Of a stretch of 64,000 nt of DNA, positions 44,807 to 53,794 are shown one piece after another. Source of the DNA: CBDCUQ01 sp965222835 (lineage in GTDB: Bacteria; Pseudomonadota; Alphaproteobacteria; Rhizobiales; Hyphomicrobiaceae). Every line of letters begins with the position of its first letter. Position 1 is the stretch's first letter. The position numbers were made by a program, and so were the translations under genes. Location: positions 1,364,001-1,428,000 of the forward strand of contig CBDCUQ010000004.1 of assembly GCA_965222835.1 (NCBI GenBank), written 5' to 3'. A model generated the notes under the pieces. It saw nothing but the letters and a program-made list of their open reading frames with translations. It searched no databases and was not told the origin of the DNA.

Positions 44807-46114
44807 CTAGATCGTGTTGCCCAGAAGCCTCAGCAAGGCTGGCATGTCCAAATACAGAGTGAGCGCGAGTCCAAGCGCCCCCGCCGCAATCCCAGCAAAA
44901 GCACCAGTCAAGAGCCTTTTGCCCGGCCCTGGCCCGCCTGCGAACCAGGCCATGGCTGCTTTTGACAACGTGTTGACCGCCACACAGAGAAGGATGGCGC
45001 CCGCGGCGTTTTCAATCCGTAAGGTGGTCTGTCCTGTTCGCGCCATTGAGAGCGTCAGGGCATCGACGTCGGCGATGCCCGAAATGGCGGCCAGCAGATA
45101 TACTCCCGACTGGCCGAACACGACCATCAATGCTTTTGTCGCGAGCATGACAAGGGCCAGGAGTGCGGTGAATTTCAAGACAGTGCCAAGTTCAAAGGGA
45201 TTCTTGAGCTCTAAAGGTTGATCAAGCCCCTCGTCCGGTTGCCGCCATCTCTGCCAGGCCGCCATCGCGAATGTGGCCAGAGCCGCGAAAACCAAAGGAA
45301 GCAACAGCCAAGACGTGAGAGCGGGGTTTAAGGCTCCAGCGACGACCAGAACGCGAAGCATCATTGTGACGCCCGCCATGAGAGCACCCGCGCTCAATAG
45401 GCCCATGCGCTTTGGGTTGGCTTTGGCGAGCCTGGAATAGGAGAGCGTAACAGCAGTTGAGGAGACCAGGCCGCCGGCTAATCCGGACAGGGCTACGCCA
45501 TGCGTACCGCCAATCCACTTCATGGCGATGTATCCCGCGAATGAGAGTGCGGCGATCAATATGGTCATCAGCCACAGTTCATAGGGGTTCAACGCCCCGA
45601 ATGGCCCCAGGCCCTGATTGGGCAGAACCGGCAGGAGGATCAGCGTCATGGCCAAGAGCACCAGTCCCGCTCTCAGCTCCTCCCATGTCAATTTCTTCAG
45701 CCAACTGTGGAGGGCGGGCTTCAAAGATAGAAGTCCTGCGGCGGCCACGGCCGCGGCAGACGCGACGGCGGGCTCGCCCACAACCGCGAGTGCCCCTAAG
45801 GCGAAGGCCAAAAGGGCTGCCAGAATAGTGGTGACCCCGAATGTCCCCTCCTCCGCCATCTCACGCGCCCGAAACCAGGCGATCAATCCGGCGTAGGCGA
45901 GAAACGAGAGCCCGAGGATGAGGGGACCCTCAGGAAGGATTACGGCGCAGGCCCCCATGACGCCGCCCAGCAGACCGGTCAGAGTGAGCGTGCGCAGCCC
46001 GGCCGTGCGTCCGCCTTCGGGTTCTTTGCGCATCACCCAGCCGCGCTCGATACCGAACAGAAGTCCGATGGCAAGCGCGACACCGATGCGTTGTAGAAGC
46101 TCCAGGTTATCCAT
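44807..46114 (-). CDS. MgtC/SapB plus DUF4010 membrane protein
   Basis: A 435-residue inner-membrane protein of the MgtC-like/DUF4010 family (COG3174 type). The N-terminal domain (about 1-140) shows RIGVALAIGLLFGIERGW, GLRTLTLTGLLGG and TTILAALLAFALGALAV. The DUF4010 part (about 160-435) has many helices and GIADVDALTLSMA. Two membrane halves are fused here as in many alphaproteobacteria. Role is unknown; MgtC relatives are linked to Mg2+ and phosphate stress. No ribosome site stands out before the ATG at 46114. Confidence 0.85.
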   Translation of the reverse strand: MDNLELLQRIGVALAIGLLFGIERGWVMRKEPEGGRTAGLRTLTLTGLLGGVMGACAVILPEGPLILGLSFLAYAGLIAWFRAREMAEEGTFGVTTILAALLAFALGALAVVGEPAVASAAAVAAAGLLSLKPALHSWLKKLTWEELRAGLVLLAMTLILLPVLPNQGLGPFGALNPYELWLMTILIAALSFAGYIAMKWIGGTHGVALSGLAGGLVSSTAVTLSYSRLAKANPKRMGLLSAGALMAGVTMMLRVLVVAGALNPALTSWLLLPLVFAALATFAMAAWQRWRQPDEGLDQPLELKNPFELGTVLKFTALLALVMLATKALMVVFGQSGVYLLAAISGIADVDALTLSMARTGQTTLRIENAAGAILLCVAVNTLSKAAMAWFAGGPGPGKRLLTGAFAGIAAGALGLALTLYLDMPALLRLLGNTI

Positions 46115-46257
46115 ATTACGTCCGGGTCTGAGACGCGTTTATTCGCGCGTCGCCCCGCTATCAAAGGCCAGGTGCCGTGCGGTTGGTTGCGGATCCTACA
46201 CTAGCATGCCGCGGTCCGCGAAATGACGTGATCTCATATCTTAGGTTAGGGCCAGAC

Positions 46258-46295
46258 ATGAAAAGGGCGGAGACCGCGGTCCCCGCTCTTTTCAT
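46258..46295. terminator. Long inverted repeat, second terminator
   Basis: A nearly perfect 18-base inverted repeat around ATGAAAAGGGCGGAGACC, with two G-T type mismatches and A/T runs at both ends, is placed after the terminator that ends the gene starting at 47589. It can act on either strand. Confidence 0.7.
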
Positions 46296-46314
46296 TCGCA
46301 GTCGAAGCTTCTGC

Positions 46315-46341
46315 AAAACAAAAGGGCCGCGTTGGCGGCCC
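46315..46341 (-). terminator. Rho-independent terminator of the membrane-primase-like gene
   Basis: On the minus strand GGGCCGC (46335-46341) pairs with GCGGCCC (46324-46330) around a four-base loop and is followed by TTTTGTTTT. It lies 18 bases after the stop of the 46360 gene. Confidence 0.9.
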
Positions 46342-46359
46342 CTCCGTCTTTGCCTATTT

Positions 46360-47589
46360 CTAGGCGGCCTTTGATCTTAAGGCCGGCAGTTTCTTATCCT
46401 CCGCTTTGTCGAGACCGGATCTTAGCGCAATACCGATGTATCGCACCCGTCCTGCAACTTTTGCCTTTTGCACTCCAAGTTCGCCAAACTCTCTTCCGAA
46501 GGTCGGTAGAGCGAGCGGCTCTTTTCGTTGCTCTTCACACCAAGCACAATACTCTTCGTACAACGCTGTTGCAGTTAAACTTGAACCATCCTGTGTCTCG
46601 ACATTCTCCTTATAAAAGCGCTCCACATCGGTTTCGGGAGCAATAAGCTTCTTGGTTTTTGGCGCGACTTTGTTGTCGTTTGCGCCGGAACGCGGCTTGG
46701 ATATGCGCGCGGGTGCCGGTTTTTCGACCGGAGCCGCCACCGCTGCCGCAGCGGTGCTCGCGACCGTCGCCATCTTCGGTGCGGCCGGGGCAAACGCGTC
46801 ATAGAGACGCCATTGGCTGAAGGCGATGTACATGCCGAAGGCCGAACCGACCTCGAGCAGCAACGCGATAAAGATCGTGAGTGCGGTCTGCACGTCCTCG
46901 ACCTTCACGTCAGCCTTGATAAACGTCGCCAGTTTGGCAAGCACTGCGGCTTGCGGATCGGCGACGGACGCAGCATCCAGTCCCTTACTGTCGGCGAGCT
47001 TTGCGCTCACGTCAGCGATGCGGGACTCGAGCTCTTTGGCTCGCCGGGCATTTGCAAGCTCTGCCGTTTGGTCATTGACCTGCTGGCAGAAGGCGCGGCC
47101 CTTCGGCCCCGTGACTTCTGTACAGCCGTTCGTCCAATCCCAAGCTTTCTGATTCTTGAGATTGTCGATTTCGCTCTGAACAGCAGCCTCAGGCCGATGC
47201 TGGGGAACCCAGCTCAGTTGTTCCTGCGCCCGTTTGAGATCGGCCCGCAGATCTTTGTATGCATCTGCAGCGATCGCCCGCTGACCGGTTGTATCCATCC
47301 GGTTCAATGCGGCGTGCCCGAGGGCCGACGTCAGCGAATAGGCCGTGACGACAAGCCCGACAATCGTGGCCGCTATCGCTTGCGACCACATTCTGCTTCG
47401 GATTGCGGCAAACAAGAAGAACGGGACCAACGCCTTCATACAATCGGCGGCGGCTGATGCCGAGCCGTAGATGAAGCCGTCGAATTCCGTCTTCCCGAGT
47501 TGGTACCCGAAACGCCAGTTCATGGCGGCTGAAACAGCGAGAAATACCCCCGCCGCCAGAACACCTAGTGCACCTAGTAAGTGCCTCAT
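46360..47589 (-). CDS. Membrane protein with a phage-primase-like C-terminal segment
   Basis: A 409-residue membrane protein I cannot assign. Four likely helices lie about 3-22, 38-62, 66-90 and 235-260. Between the third and fourth is a soluble, partly coiled-coil loop (about 95-220) with a cysteine pair, GCTEVTGPKGRAFC. After a Pro/Ala-rich linker (about 275-325) the last 85 residues show DVERFYKENVETQ, then TALYEEYCAWCEEQ and LPTFGREFGELGVQK. That pattern resembles the C-terminal winged helix of phage D5-type primases/helicases; this is pattern recall only. GGAGAGGG lies five bases before the ATG. Two terminators follow its stop. Confidence 0.7.
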   Translation of the reverse strand: MRHLLGALGVLAAGVFLAVSAAMNWRFGYQLGKTEFDGFIYGSASAAADCMKALVPFFLFAAIRSRMWSQAIAATIVGLVVTAYSLTSALGHAALNRMDTTGQRAIAADAYKDLRADLKRAQEQLSWVPQHRPEAAVQSEIDNLKNQKAWDWTNGCTEVTGPKGRAFCQQVNDQTAELANARRAKELESRIADVSAKLADSKGLDAASVADPQAAVLAKLATFIKADVKVEDVQTALTIFIALLLEVGSAFGMYIAFSQWRLYDAFAPAAPKMATVASTAAAAVAAPVEKPAPARISKPRSGANDNKVAPKTKKLIAPETDVERFYKENVETQDGSSLTATALYEEYCAWCEEQRKEPLALPTFGREFGELGVQKAKVAGRVRYIGIALRSGLDKAEDKKLPALRSKAA

Positions 47590-48485
47590 TAGCCCTCTCC
47601 ATCGAAAGGGCCGGTCAATACGCCGAACATCCGGCCTGTGTGTTTTTTTCCGGAGGAATTACCTGCTCTTACGCGAAACGATGCGCGCTACCCTCCTGAC
47701 CAGACCCGATCATCTGTTGAGCATCCGGTCCCGTCCCCACGGGGTGCCGGCAGATGTCGGCGGCTCGGAGCGCCGCGTGCGTGAGAGCGGGTGGACAGCA
47801 CCAGGAGACCTTTTACACATTGCCCCGATCGCCGCTCGATCGGTCTGTGCAAAAAACGTCACACTGGGCTGGGATTACGCGCAACTTGTGTACGAGTTGC
47901 CCCCTCAATTCGAGACGCTAGCAACCGGTTAATGATTCGTAAAGATAATCAGCCTGCTACGAATATCTTTTGGCGAGAGGTGATGCGTTCAGGACGCTCA
48001 AACGCTTGCCGATGCTGATTGCTTTTCCACACAGGCTCATCGTGTTTTGCACGCGCTGTCCCCATCCGAGCCCCTCGATTAGCCACATCCGCCGCGACAT
48101 CTCCACCGACTTATCCTCGTTTGCAGTCTTTGTGACTGCCGCGGGCGTGCCGTCTGGTGCGCCGCCGACTTGGACAAAGGAGAAGGTATTTCACATTGAT
48201 ATAACAGCTGTTTTTCATTGACCCGGCTGCGCAATGGGGGAACAATGGTTAAGCGAAATTAACTTGTGCTGAACGCGGATATTGCTGGGTTTCGTGGCCG
48301 CAGGTTCGGGTGTCTTAGGGGCATCTCGACCCCCAAAAAAAGCGGCCATTCAACTTGGAGGCGTTCGAGCAGGACTGATTGATTGGGCTGCGCAGGTCGC
48401 AAAACAGTTCATTCCTGTTCAGCCTGGAACTGGCGGTGAAGCCCTGTTGGGCCTCAAGTACATCGCGCAAGGGGAGACGCGCGGC
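47590..48485. other. Gene-poor region upstream of the peptidoglycan-binding gene
   Basis: About 900 bases, the longest stretch in the window with no supportable gene. Small open frames lack ribosome sites. It includes a candidate promoter at 48218-48246 and a TTAA...TTAAC site at 48249-48263. An AGGGGAG precedes the start of the next gene at 48486. The frame upstream of that start (from 48282) is open but has no protein features. Confidence 0.5.
48218..48263 (+). promoter_or_regulatory. Promoter and CtrA-like site for the 48486 gene
   Basis: TTGACC (48218-48223) and AACAAT (48241-48246) are 17 bases apart. Just downstream, TTAA-N6-TTAAC (48249-48263) resembles the CtrA site TTAA-N7-TTAAC but with one base less. 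Its place at the expected transcription start would suit repression. Both are inferences from short motifs. Confidence 0.35.
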
Positions 48486-49625
48486 ATGCGTAAGTTAATT
48501 GTGGTCTTGTTGTTTGTGTTCGCCTTTGTCTCTGCCAACCGGGGTCTTGAGCCGCATATCGCAAAGCGTGAGGCGCAGGTTGCAGCGCTTACCCGTATCG
48601 TCACCAGTCCGGTCGTTGCCGCGCCTACGTTCATCCCTCCGCATGTGCTTAGCAAGGCTGCCGCTCAGCCTTTGACGACTGGTTCGATTGGACAACACCG
48701 ACCTCAGCCGATTCGGCCGGCTCTGGATCGTGTTGTGGCCATCGATCTCAATACACCCGAAACAGCAGGAGCTGCTCAATCAGGATTTGGTAGCGCAGCT
48801 TTGAATGGAGCACGCTCGTCTGAGCCGCTCGTCGCCGCTCAGCTCGTGAGGCCGGCCACGCTTCCGATGCCGGCGGCTTGGCGGACTTCGGTCGAGGGGA
48901 ACGCGGTTCCTACCGAGGCTGTCGAAAAACAAAAGGTCTTAAAGCCAGCGGCCGGCAAGGCCCGCAACAAGCTCATTCGATCGGTGCAGCGCTTCTTGAA
49001 GTCGAAGGGGTGTTACCATGGCCGCATCGATGGCCTTTGGGGCAAGGGGTCGAAAAGAGGGATGGCAACCTTCTTGCGACGGGCAAACGCTACCCTGCCC
49101 GTCGACCAGCCGGACTATGTGATGCTGTCGCTGGTTAAGTCGCGCCATGGGATTTCCTGCCGCGGCGGTTGTCCACGCGGGCAGACGCTTTCGCGTTCTG
49201 GTGCGTGTATTCCGGATGCCATCTTAGCCCGCGCCCCGCGGGAGACGGCTCCAGTCCGGTCCCTTGCCTCTGTGTTGGCTTCGGATGAAACGGTTGCGGA
49301 ACAGCGCATCGCCGCTGCCTCCGGCTATCAGGCGCCGACCAGGGCCGAGTTGCCGGGCCGCATGTCGGTCGGCGGGCCACGTTCAGGCGACGTCAACGTT
49401 GCGGCCGTTTATCCTGCTGCGCCCGTGGGCGGGGCTCACAATCCGTCGGGCGCAGCCCGTGCGCAAGTGCTCGACGAGACCCAAATCAGGACCCGGGCCC
49501 ATGCGGCCCCCAAACCACGCGCCTCGAGTAAACGCGTCAAGAAGAAGAAAGCTCGCTCGAAACGGTCATACAGTTCGAAACGGAGGCTGATGAGCTTGTT
49601 CGAGAACCCGTTGGGGCGCAACTAA
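48486..49625 (+). CDS. Secreted peptidoglycan-binding domain protein
   Basis: A 379-residue exported protein. The N-terminal helix/signal is KLIVVLLFVFAFVSA; no lipobox. A low-complexity part follows (about 30-150). From about residue 158 a PG_binding_1-like motif is seen: KLIRSVQRFLKSKGCYHGRIDGLWGKGSKRGMATFLRRAN, then a Cys-rich stretch ISCRGGCPRGQTLSRSGACIP. The C-terminus is very basic (RVKKKKARSKRSYSSKRRL). The start is chosen by AGGGGAG nine bases before the ATG at 48486. The role is likely in cell-wall contact; no catalytic domain is seen. Confidence 0.8.
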   Translation: MRKLIVVLLFVFAFVSANRGLEPHIAKREAQVAALTRIVTSPVVAAPTFIPPHVLSKAAAQPLTTGSIGQHRPQPIRPALDRVVAIDLNTPETAGAAQSGFGSAALNGARSSEPLVAAQLVRPATLPMPAAWRTSVEGNAVPTEAVEKQKVLKPAAGKARNKLIRSVQRFLKSKGCYHGRIDGLWGKGSKRGMATFLRRANATLPVDQPDYVMLSLVKSRHGISCRGGCPRGQTLSRSGACIPDAILARAPRETAPVRSLASVLASDETVAEQRIAAASGYQAPTRAELPGRMSVGGPRSGDVNVAAVYPAAPVGGAHNPSGAARAQVLDETQIRTRAHAAPKPRASSKRVKKKKARSKRSYSSKRRLMSLFENPLGRN

Positions 49626-49690
49626 CGGGCCCGACTCTGACCGCACGGATGCCCACCGAATCTGGCTCACGCGGCGCAGCGAGGACGCTG

Positions 49691-50026
49691 CTACGAACCA
49701 GGCTGTGACTCGGCCACGATCCAATCCAGAAACGGCGTTGATCCTCCCTCGACTGACACTACGAGGATTGCGGGATTCTCGTAGCTGTGCTCGGCCCTTA
49801 CGGTCTCAATGATCCGGTCTTTGAGGCCTACCCGGGTCTTGGCAATCATCACCACTTCGGAATCTCGGTTAACGGCGCCCTCCCATCGGTAAAGTGAGGT
49901 CATTCCGGGGATGATGTTCACGCAGGCTGCCAAGTGTGACTCAATGAGGTGCTTGCCGACGCGCTCGGCCTCGTCTGGTGCGGGAAACGTCATATAGATG
50001 AGAACGGGCTTGTCGTTTACCTGCAA
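49691..50026 (-). CDS. cutA: CutA-family divalent cation tolerance protein
   Basis: A 111-residue CutA1 protein, a small trimeric ferredoxin-like fold linked to copper tolerance. Signatures are AAHLAACVNIIPGMTSLYRWEG in near form (LAACVNIIPGMTSLYRWEG) and MIAKTR, AEHSYENPAILVVSVEGG. The start is TTG at 50024-50026, with GGAGG nine bases upstream; this keeps the first beta strand VLIYMTFP. An ATG at 49993 would remove that strand and is unlikely. It is divergent from nadK. Confidence 0.9.
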   Translation of the reverse strand: MQVNDKPVLIYMTFPAPDEAERVGKHLIESHLAACVNIIPGMTSLYRWEGAVNRDSEVVMIAKTRVGLKDRIIETVRAEHSYENPAILVVSVEGGSTPFLDWIVAESQPGS

Positions 50027-50165
50027 GTGCGCGAGCCTCCGTCTTCTGCATTGCCGAGTCTTAAGGGCTCAGTTTTGCTGAACCCGAGCCCGTTGCCAAG
50101 TCCAGCGTGGCTGGCACGATCGCACAAGAAACCGAAACGTACGCCGATCCCTCAAGCATACCTAC

Positions 50166-50954
50166 ATGAGCAAGCTTAAAACCAAGACCAGCTTCGAAAA
50201 GATCGCCTTTATCGCAAGTGAGGTTTCCGAAGCCCGTGAGGCGCTCGATCGTCTCGTCAAGCAATATGGGAACGTTCCGCCAGGTGAAGCCGACGCCATA
50301 GTGGCTCTTGGAGGCGACGGTCTGATGTTGGAGACGCTCCATCGCTTCATCAACGACCGCATACCAATCTATGGCATGAACCGGGGTTCGGTCGGCTTTC
50401 TTATGAACGAATACCAGGAAGATGACCTCAAGGCCCGCCTTGCTCAAGCCGAGATCAGTCGCATCCACCCGCTCTCGATGGTCGCCTACGACAGCGTCGG
50501 CAAAGCCAGGAAAGCGATTGCCATTAACGAGGTCTCTCTCTTTCGCGAAACATATCAGGCGGCGAAGCTCAAGATCTCCGTCGATAGCAAGATTCGGATG
50601 GACGAGCTTATCTGCGATGGTGTGCTTGTGGCGACACCGGCGGGGTCAACGGCCTACAATCTTTCGGCGTACGGACCCATTCTACCGATTAATGCCCCGC
50701 TGTTGGCTGTGACGCCCATCAGTCCGTTCCGGCCCCGGCGCTGGCGCGGTGCGCTGCTGCCAAATCGCGCTCACATCACAATCCATGTGCTTGAACAATC
50801 GAAGCGCCCGGTCGCGGCGGTTGCCGACCACGTCGAAATGCGCAAAGTCGCGCGCGTCGAGATCGACGAAGCGCGCAATATTGAACTTCTTATGATGTTC
50901 GATCCCGGACATAACCTGGACGAGCGCATCCTGTCGGAACAATTCCGGTATTGA
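50166..50954 (+). CDS. nadK: NAD kinase
   Basis: A 262-residue ATP-NAD kinase that makes NADP+ in the cytoplasm. The key motif GGDGLMLETL is at about residue 49-58, with NEVSLFR and the conserved VATPAGSTAYNLSAYGP segment at about 145-180. The later DGVLVATPAGST and the SPFRPRRWRG tail fit the short alphaproteobacterial form. No strong ribosome site precedes the ATG. It converges with gor after 13 bases. Confidence 0.95.
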   Translation: MSKLKTKTSFEKIAFIASEVSEAREALDRLVKQYGNVPPGEADAIVALGGDGLMLETLHRFINDRIPIYGMNRGSVGFLMNEYQEDDLKARLAQAEISRIHPLSMVAYDSVGKARKAIAINEVSLFRETYQAAKLKISVDSKIRMDELICDGVLVATPAGSTAYNLSAYGPILPINAPLLAVTPISPFRPRRWRGALLPNRAHITIHVLEQSKRPVAAVADHVEMRKVARVEIDEARNIELLMMFDPGHNLDERILSEQFRY

Positions 50955-50967
50955 GGCCCATCCCCGA

Positions 50968-52338
50968 TTAGGTAGAGGGCGGTGAGACCTCCCGCATCGT
51001 CACCAACTCTTCGGCCGCGGTCGGATGCAGAGCCATTGTGGCATCAAAGTCTGCCTTCGTTGCGCCCATGCGCATGGCGATGGCGGCCATCTGAACGATT
51101 TCCGCCGCATCCGGTCCGACGATATGACAGCCGACGATGCGATTTGACGTGCGGTGAACAACAAGCTTCATCAGCATGCGTTCGTCGCGCCCCGCAAGTG
51201 TGTTGCGCATAGCACGGAACGCGCTCTTGTAGACATCAATGCTGGTCAATTCGGCTCGGGCGTCTTCTTCGGACAGGCCAACTGTTCCGATTTCGGGGGT
51301 CGTGAACACAGCCGTGGGCGTCAACTTGTGATCCACGCAGACCTTTTGTCCGCCAAAAACCGTATCGGCAAAAGCGTGGCCTTCACGAATGGCAACGGGA
51401 GTGAGGTTGACGCGATCCGTCACGTCGCCGACGGCGTAAATGGAAGGAACGTTGGTTTGCGACCACTCATCCACTTCAACGCGCGCCTTCGGGCCTAAGC
51501 GCACGCCAGCGCGCTCGAGACCCAGTCCTTCGGTGTTGGGTAACCGGCCAATCGCACAGAGAACAATATCGGCCTCGAGGGATTCAATCCCGCTCTTGAG
51601 ATGAACTTTGAAGCTGCCTCCCGCCTTCTCGACCGACGTGAAGATGTCGTTCATCACTAGCCGGATACCGCGCGCGGCGAGCGCCTGCATGAGGGCATCG
51701 CGCACATCGTCATCAAATCCTCTCAACACCTTCGGGCCTCGGTAGACCAGTGTCGTTTCGGCGCCAAGACCGGCGAAGATACTTGCGAACTCAACGGCAA
51801 TATAGCCGCCGCCGGCCACGACGACACGCTGCGGAAACTTTTCCAAGTCGAACACCTCATTCGAGGTGATGACGTGCTCGCATCCCTGAAGATCAGGATC
51901 GATGTTCGGGCGCCCACCCGTTGCAATCAGGATCGTCTTCGCGGTCACTCGCTGGCCGCCGGCAAGCGACACGGCATTGGGCCCGTCGAGAACCGCGCGC
52001 TCCGCGATCATGGTCACGCCACGGGCGTCGAGATTTTTTTGGTAGACGGCTTCGAGGCGCGCGGTCTCGCGATCTTTGCTGGCGATGAGCTTCTTCCAAT
52101 CAAAGACGGCATCGCCTGTGGACCAGCCAAAGCCGACCGCATCCTCAAAATCGTCGCGGAACCGCGATGCGTAGACCAAGAGCTTCTTGGGAACGCACCC
52201 GCGGATCACGCAGGTCCCGCCAAACCGGAATTCCTCGGCGATGGCGACGCGGGCGCCGTAACCCGCCGCAATACGGGCCGCGCGCACACCTCCAGAGCCA
52301 CCGCCAATGACAAAAAGGTCGTAATCAAACTTGCTCAT
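50968..52338 (-). CDS. gor: Glutathione-disulfide reductase
   Basis: A 456-residue FAD/NADPH enzyme that keeps glutathione reduced in the cytoplasm. The FAD motif is FVIGGGSGGVRAARIAA; the redox-active pair C43/C48 is in GGTCVIRGCVPKK. The NADPH motif is VVAGGGYIAVEFASIFAGLG, and the catalytic H438 lies in LHPTAAEE near the end, all as in plant-type and bacterial Gor. It runs with the DUF2059 and rpiA genes in one direction, ten bases after the former. Confidence 0.96.
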   Translation of the reverse strand: MSKFDYDLFVIGGGSGGVRAARIAAGYGARVAIAEEFRFGGTCVIRGCVPKKLLVYASRFRDDFEDAVGFGWSTGDAVFDWKKLIASKDRETARLEAVYQKNLDARGVTMIAERAVLDGPNAVSLAGGQRVTAKTILIATGGRPNIDPDLQGCEHVITSNEVFDLEKFPQRVVVAGGGYIAVEFASIFAGLGAETTLVYRGPKVLRGFDDDVRDALMQALAARGIRLVMNDIFTSVEKAGGSFKVHLKSGIESLEADIVLCAIGRLPNTEGLGLERAGVRLGPKARVEVDEWSQTNVPSIYAVGDVTDRVNLTPVAIREGHAFADTVFGGQKVCVDHKLTPTAVFTTPEIGTVGLSEEDARAELTSIDVYKSAFRAMRNTLAGRDERMLMKLVVHRTSNRIVGCHIVGPDAAEIVQMAAIAMRMGATKADFDATMALHPTAAEELVTMREVSPPST

Positions 52339-52347
52339 CGGCGCGGC

Positions 52348-52941
52348 TCAGAGACGGACGCCGCGCTTTTTGAGCTCGGCCTCGGCGTCTCTCTGGATCT
52401 CCCGGCCGATTACCTGACCCCACTTTTGACCCAAGGCCGCACTGTCTTGGACCAGCGAGGGGATGGCCTTTACATAGCGCTGACCCGCACCCTCGCTGAA
52501 GAACTTGATGATCGCCTCCAGATCCTCCGCCGGCAATTTCTTGGCGTATAACTGGGCAATCTGGTCCGTAAGCTCGCTGCTCCTGGACGCGAACTTTTCG
52601 GCCATCTTGCTCATCACTTCGCCGATGGCCTTCTTGTGCTTGGGGGCCCGCCTTTCGAGGTGCGGCTGAAGCTGCTCAATAACCTGAAGCGTGACCTTCT
52701 CAAATTTTTCGGCCGAACCGGTAATCTCCATGAGTTTTCGGGCCGCTGCCAGCCGCGCGGATTCGACGGGTGCCGACTCTGCGCTGGTTTTTGTTTCCGT
52801 ATTTGTGCTGGGTTTGGCATCCGTCTTTGCCTCTGTCTTGCTGTCCGGTTTTGCGCCGGCCTTGTCGTCGGCAACAAGCGTATCGCTAGTGGCAAAGAGC
52901 AATAGGGCCAACAGGCCAAAGGAACACACACGCTTCAACAT
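52348..52941 (-). CDS. DUF2059 periplasmic protein
   Basis: A 197-residue exported protein. The signal peptide is about 1-24 (CSFGLLALLLFATSDTLVAD), then a Lys/Thr/Glu-rich linker (about 25-65). The DUF2059 domain shows AARKLMEITGSAEKFEKVTLQVIEQLQPHL and LYAKKLPAEDLEAIIKFFSEGAGQRYVKAIPSL. Function unknown. It lies between rpiA and gor, as in many Hyphomicrobiales genomes. Confidence 0.88.
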   Translation of the reverse strand: MLKRVCSFGLLALLLFATSDTLVADDKAGAKPDSKTEAKTDAKPSTNTETKTSAESAPVESARLAAARKLMEITGSAEKFEKVTLQVIEQLQPHLERRAPKHKKAIGEVMSKMAEKFASRSSELTDQIAQLYAKKLPAEDLEAIIKFFSEGAGQRYVKAIPSLVQDSAALGQKWGQVIGREIQRDAEAELKKRGVRL

Positions 52942-52971
52942 GACGAACTCCCTATGTGATCCAGGCCTGCC

Positions 52972-53697
52972 TTACGACGTGAGTGTAGCCGGCTCGCCAT
53001 ACTCGGCTTCGAGAACAACAACCCCCTCAGGCCCCGCAATTATTGCAGCATCGGCTATGCCAAGAAAGAGGCCGCTCTCAACGACACCTGGTACGCATTT
53101 CAGGGCCTCGTCGAGGGTCTCTGCATCCTCAATACGACCGAATGCGCAGTCAAAGATGTAGTTTCCACCGTCGGTGACGAAGGGCTGATTGTCTTGGCCC
53201 TGTCTCATGACGATGTCTCCATGGCAACTTGCCTCTGATGCCACGATTTCGATCATCTCGCGGGTCGCGGTGACGCCGAAGCGTACGACCTCGACGGGCA
53301 GTGGAAATTTACCGAGCACGGGTACGTGCTTTGACGCATCGGCTATGACGAGCATGCGATCGGATGCCGTCGCGACGATCTTCTCACGCAGAAGCGCCCC
53401 GCCGCCGCCTTTGATGAGGCGCAACTCGTTGTCCAGTTCGTCCGCGCCGTCGATCGTCAGATCGAGCTGAGGTGTTTCTTCAAGTGTCGAAAGCGGGATC
53501 CCGAGTTCCTGCGCCTGCATGCGTGTGGTCTCAGACGTTGGGACGCAGAGAATGTCGAGACCGCTTGCCACTTCCCGTCCAATCAATTGGATGAGCTTCG
53601 CTGCCGTCGACCCCGTGCCAAGGCCGAGCTTCATGCCCGGCTCGACAAATGCAAGAGCGCGGGTCGCCGCGGCAAGTTTCTGTTCGTCTGCGTTCAT
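52972..53697 (-). CDS. rpiA: Ribose-5-phosphate isomerase A
   Basis: A 241-residue enzyme interconverting ribose-5-phosphate and ribulose-5-phosphate in the pentose phosphate route. The conserved phosphate and active-site residues are in LGLGTGSTAAKLI, TIDGADELDNELRLIKGGGGALLREKIVA and VIADASKHVPVLGKFPLPVEV. It lies upstream of the DUF2059 and gor genes on the same strand, 30 bases before the former. Confidence 0.96.
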   Translation of the reverse strand: MNADEQKLAAATRALAFVEPGMKLGLGTGSTAAKLIQLIGREVASGLDILCVPTSETTRMQAQELGIPLSTLEETPQLDLTIDGADELDNELRLIKGGGGALLREKIVATASDRMLVIADASKHVPVLGKFPLPVEVVRFGVTATREMIEIVASEASCHGDIVMRQGQDNQPFVTDGGNYIFDCAFGRIEDAETLDEALKCVPGVVESGLFLGIADAAIIAGPEGVVVLEAEYGEPATLTS

Positions 53698-53794
53698 ATT
53701 TGTCTCGGCGCCTTTCCCATCCTGATGCTCAACAAAGTAAAAGCGGACGCGTGGTGCTCAATCCGTTAGCTTGTTTCCTGAGTGGAAACCGCGG

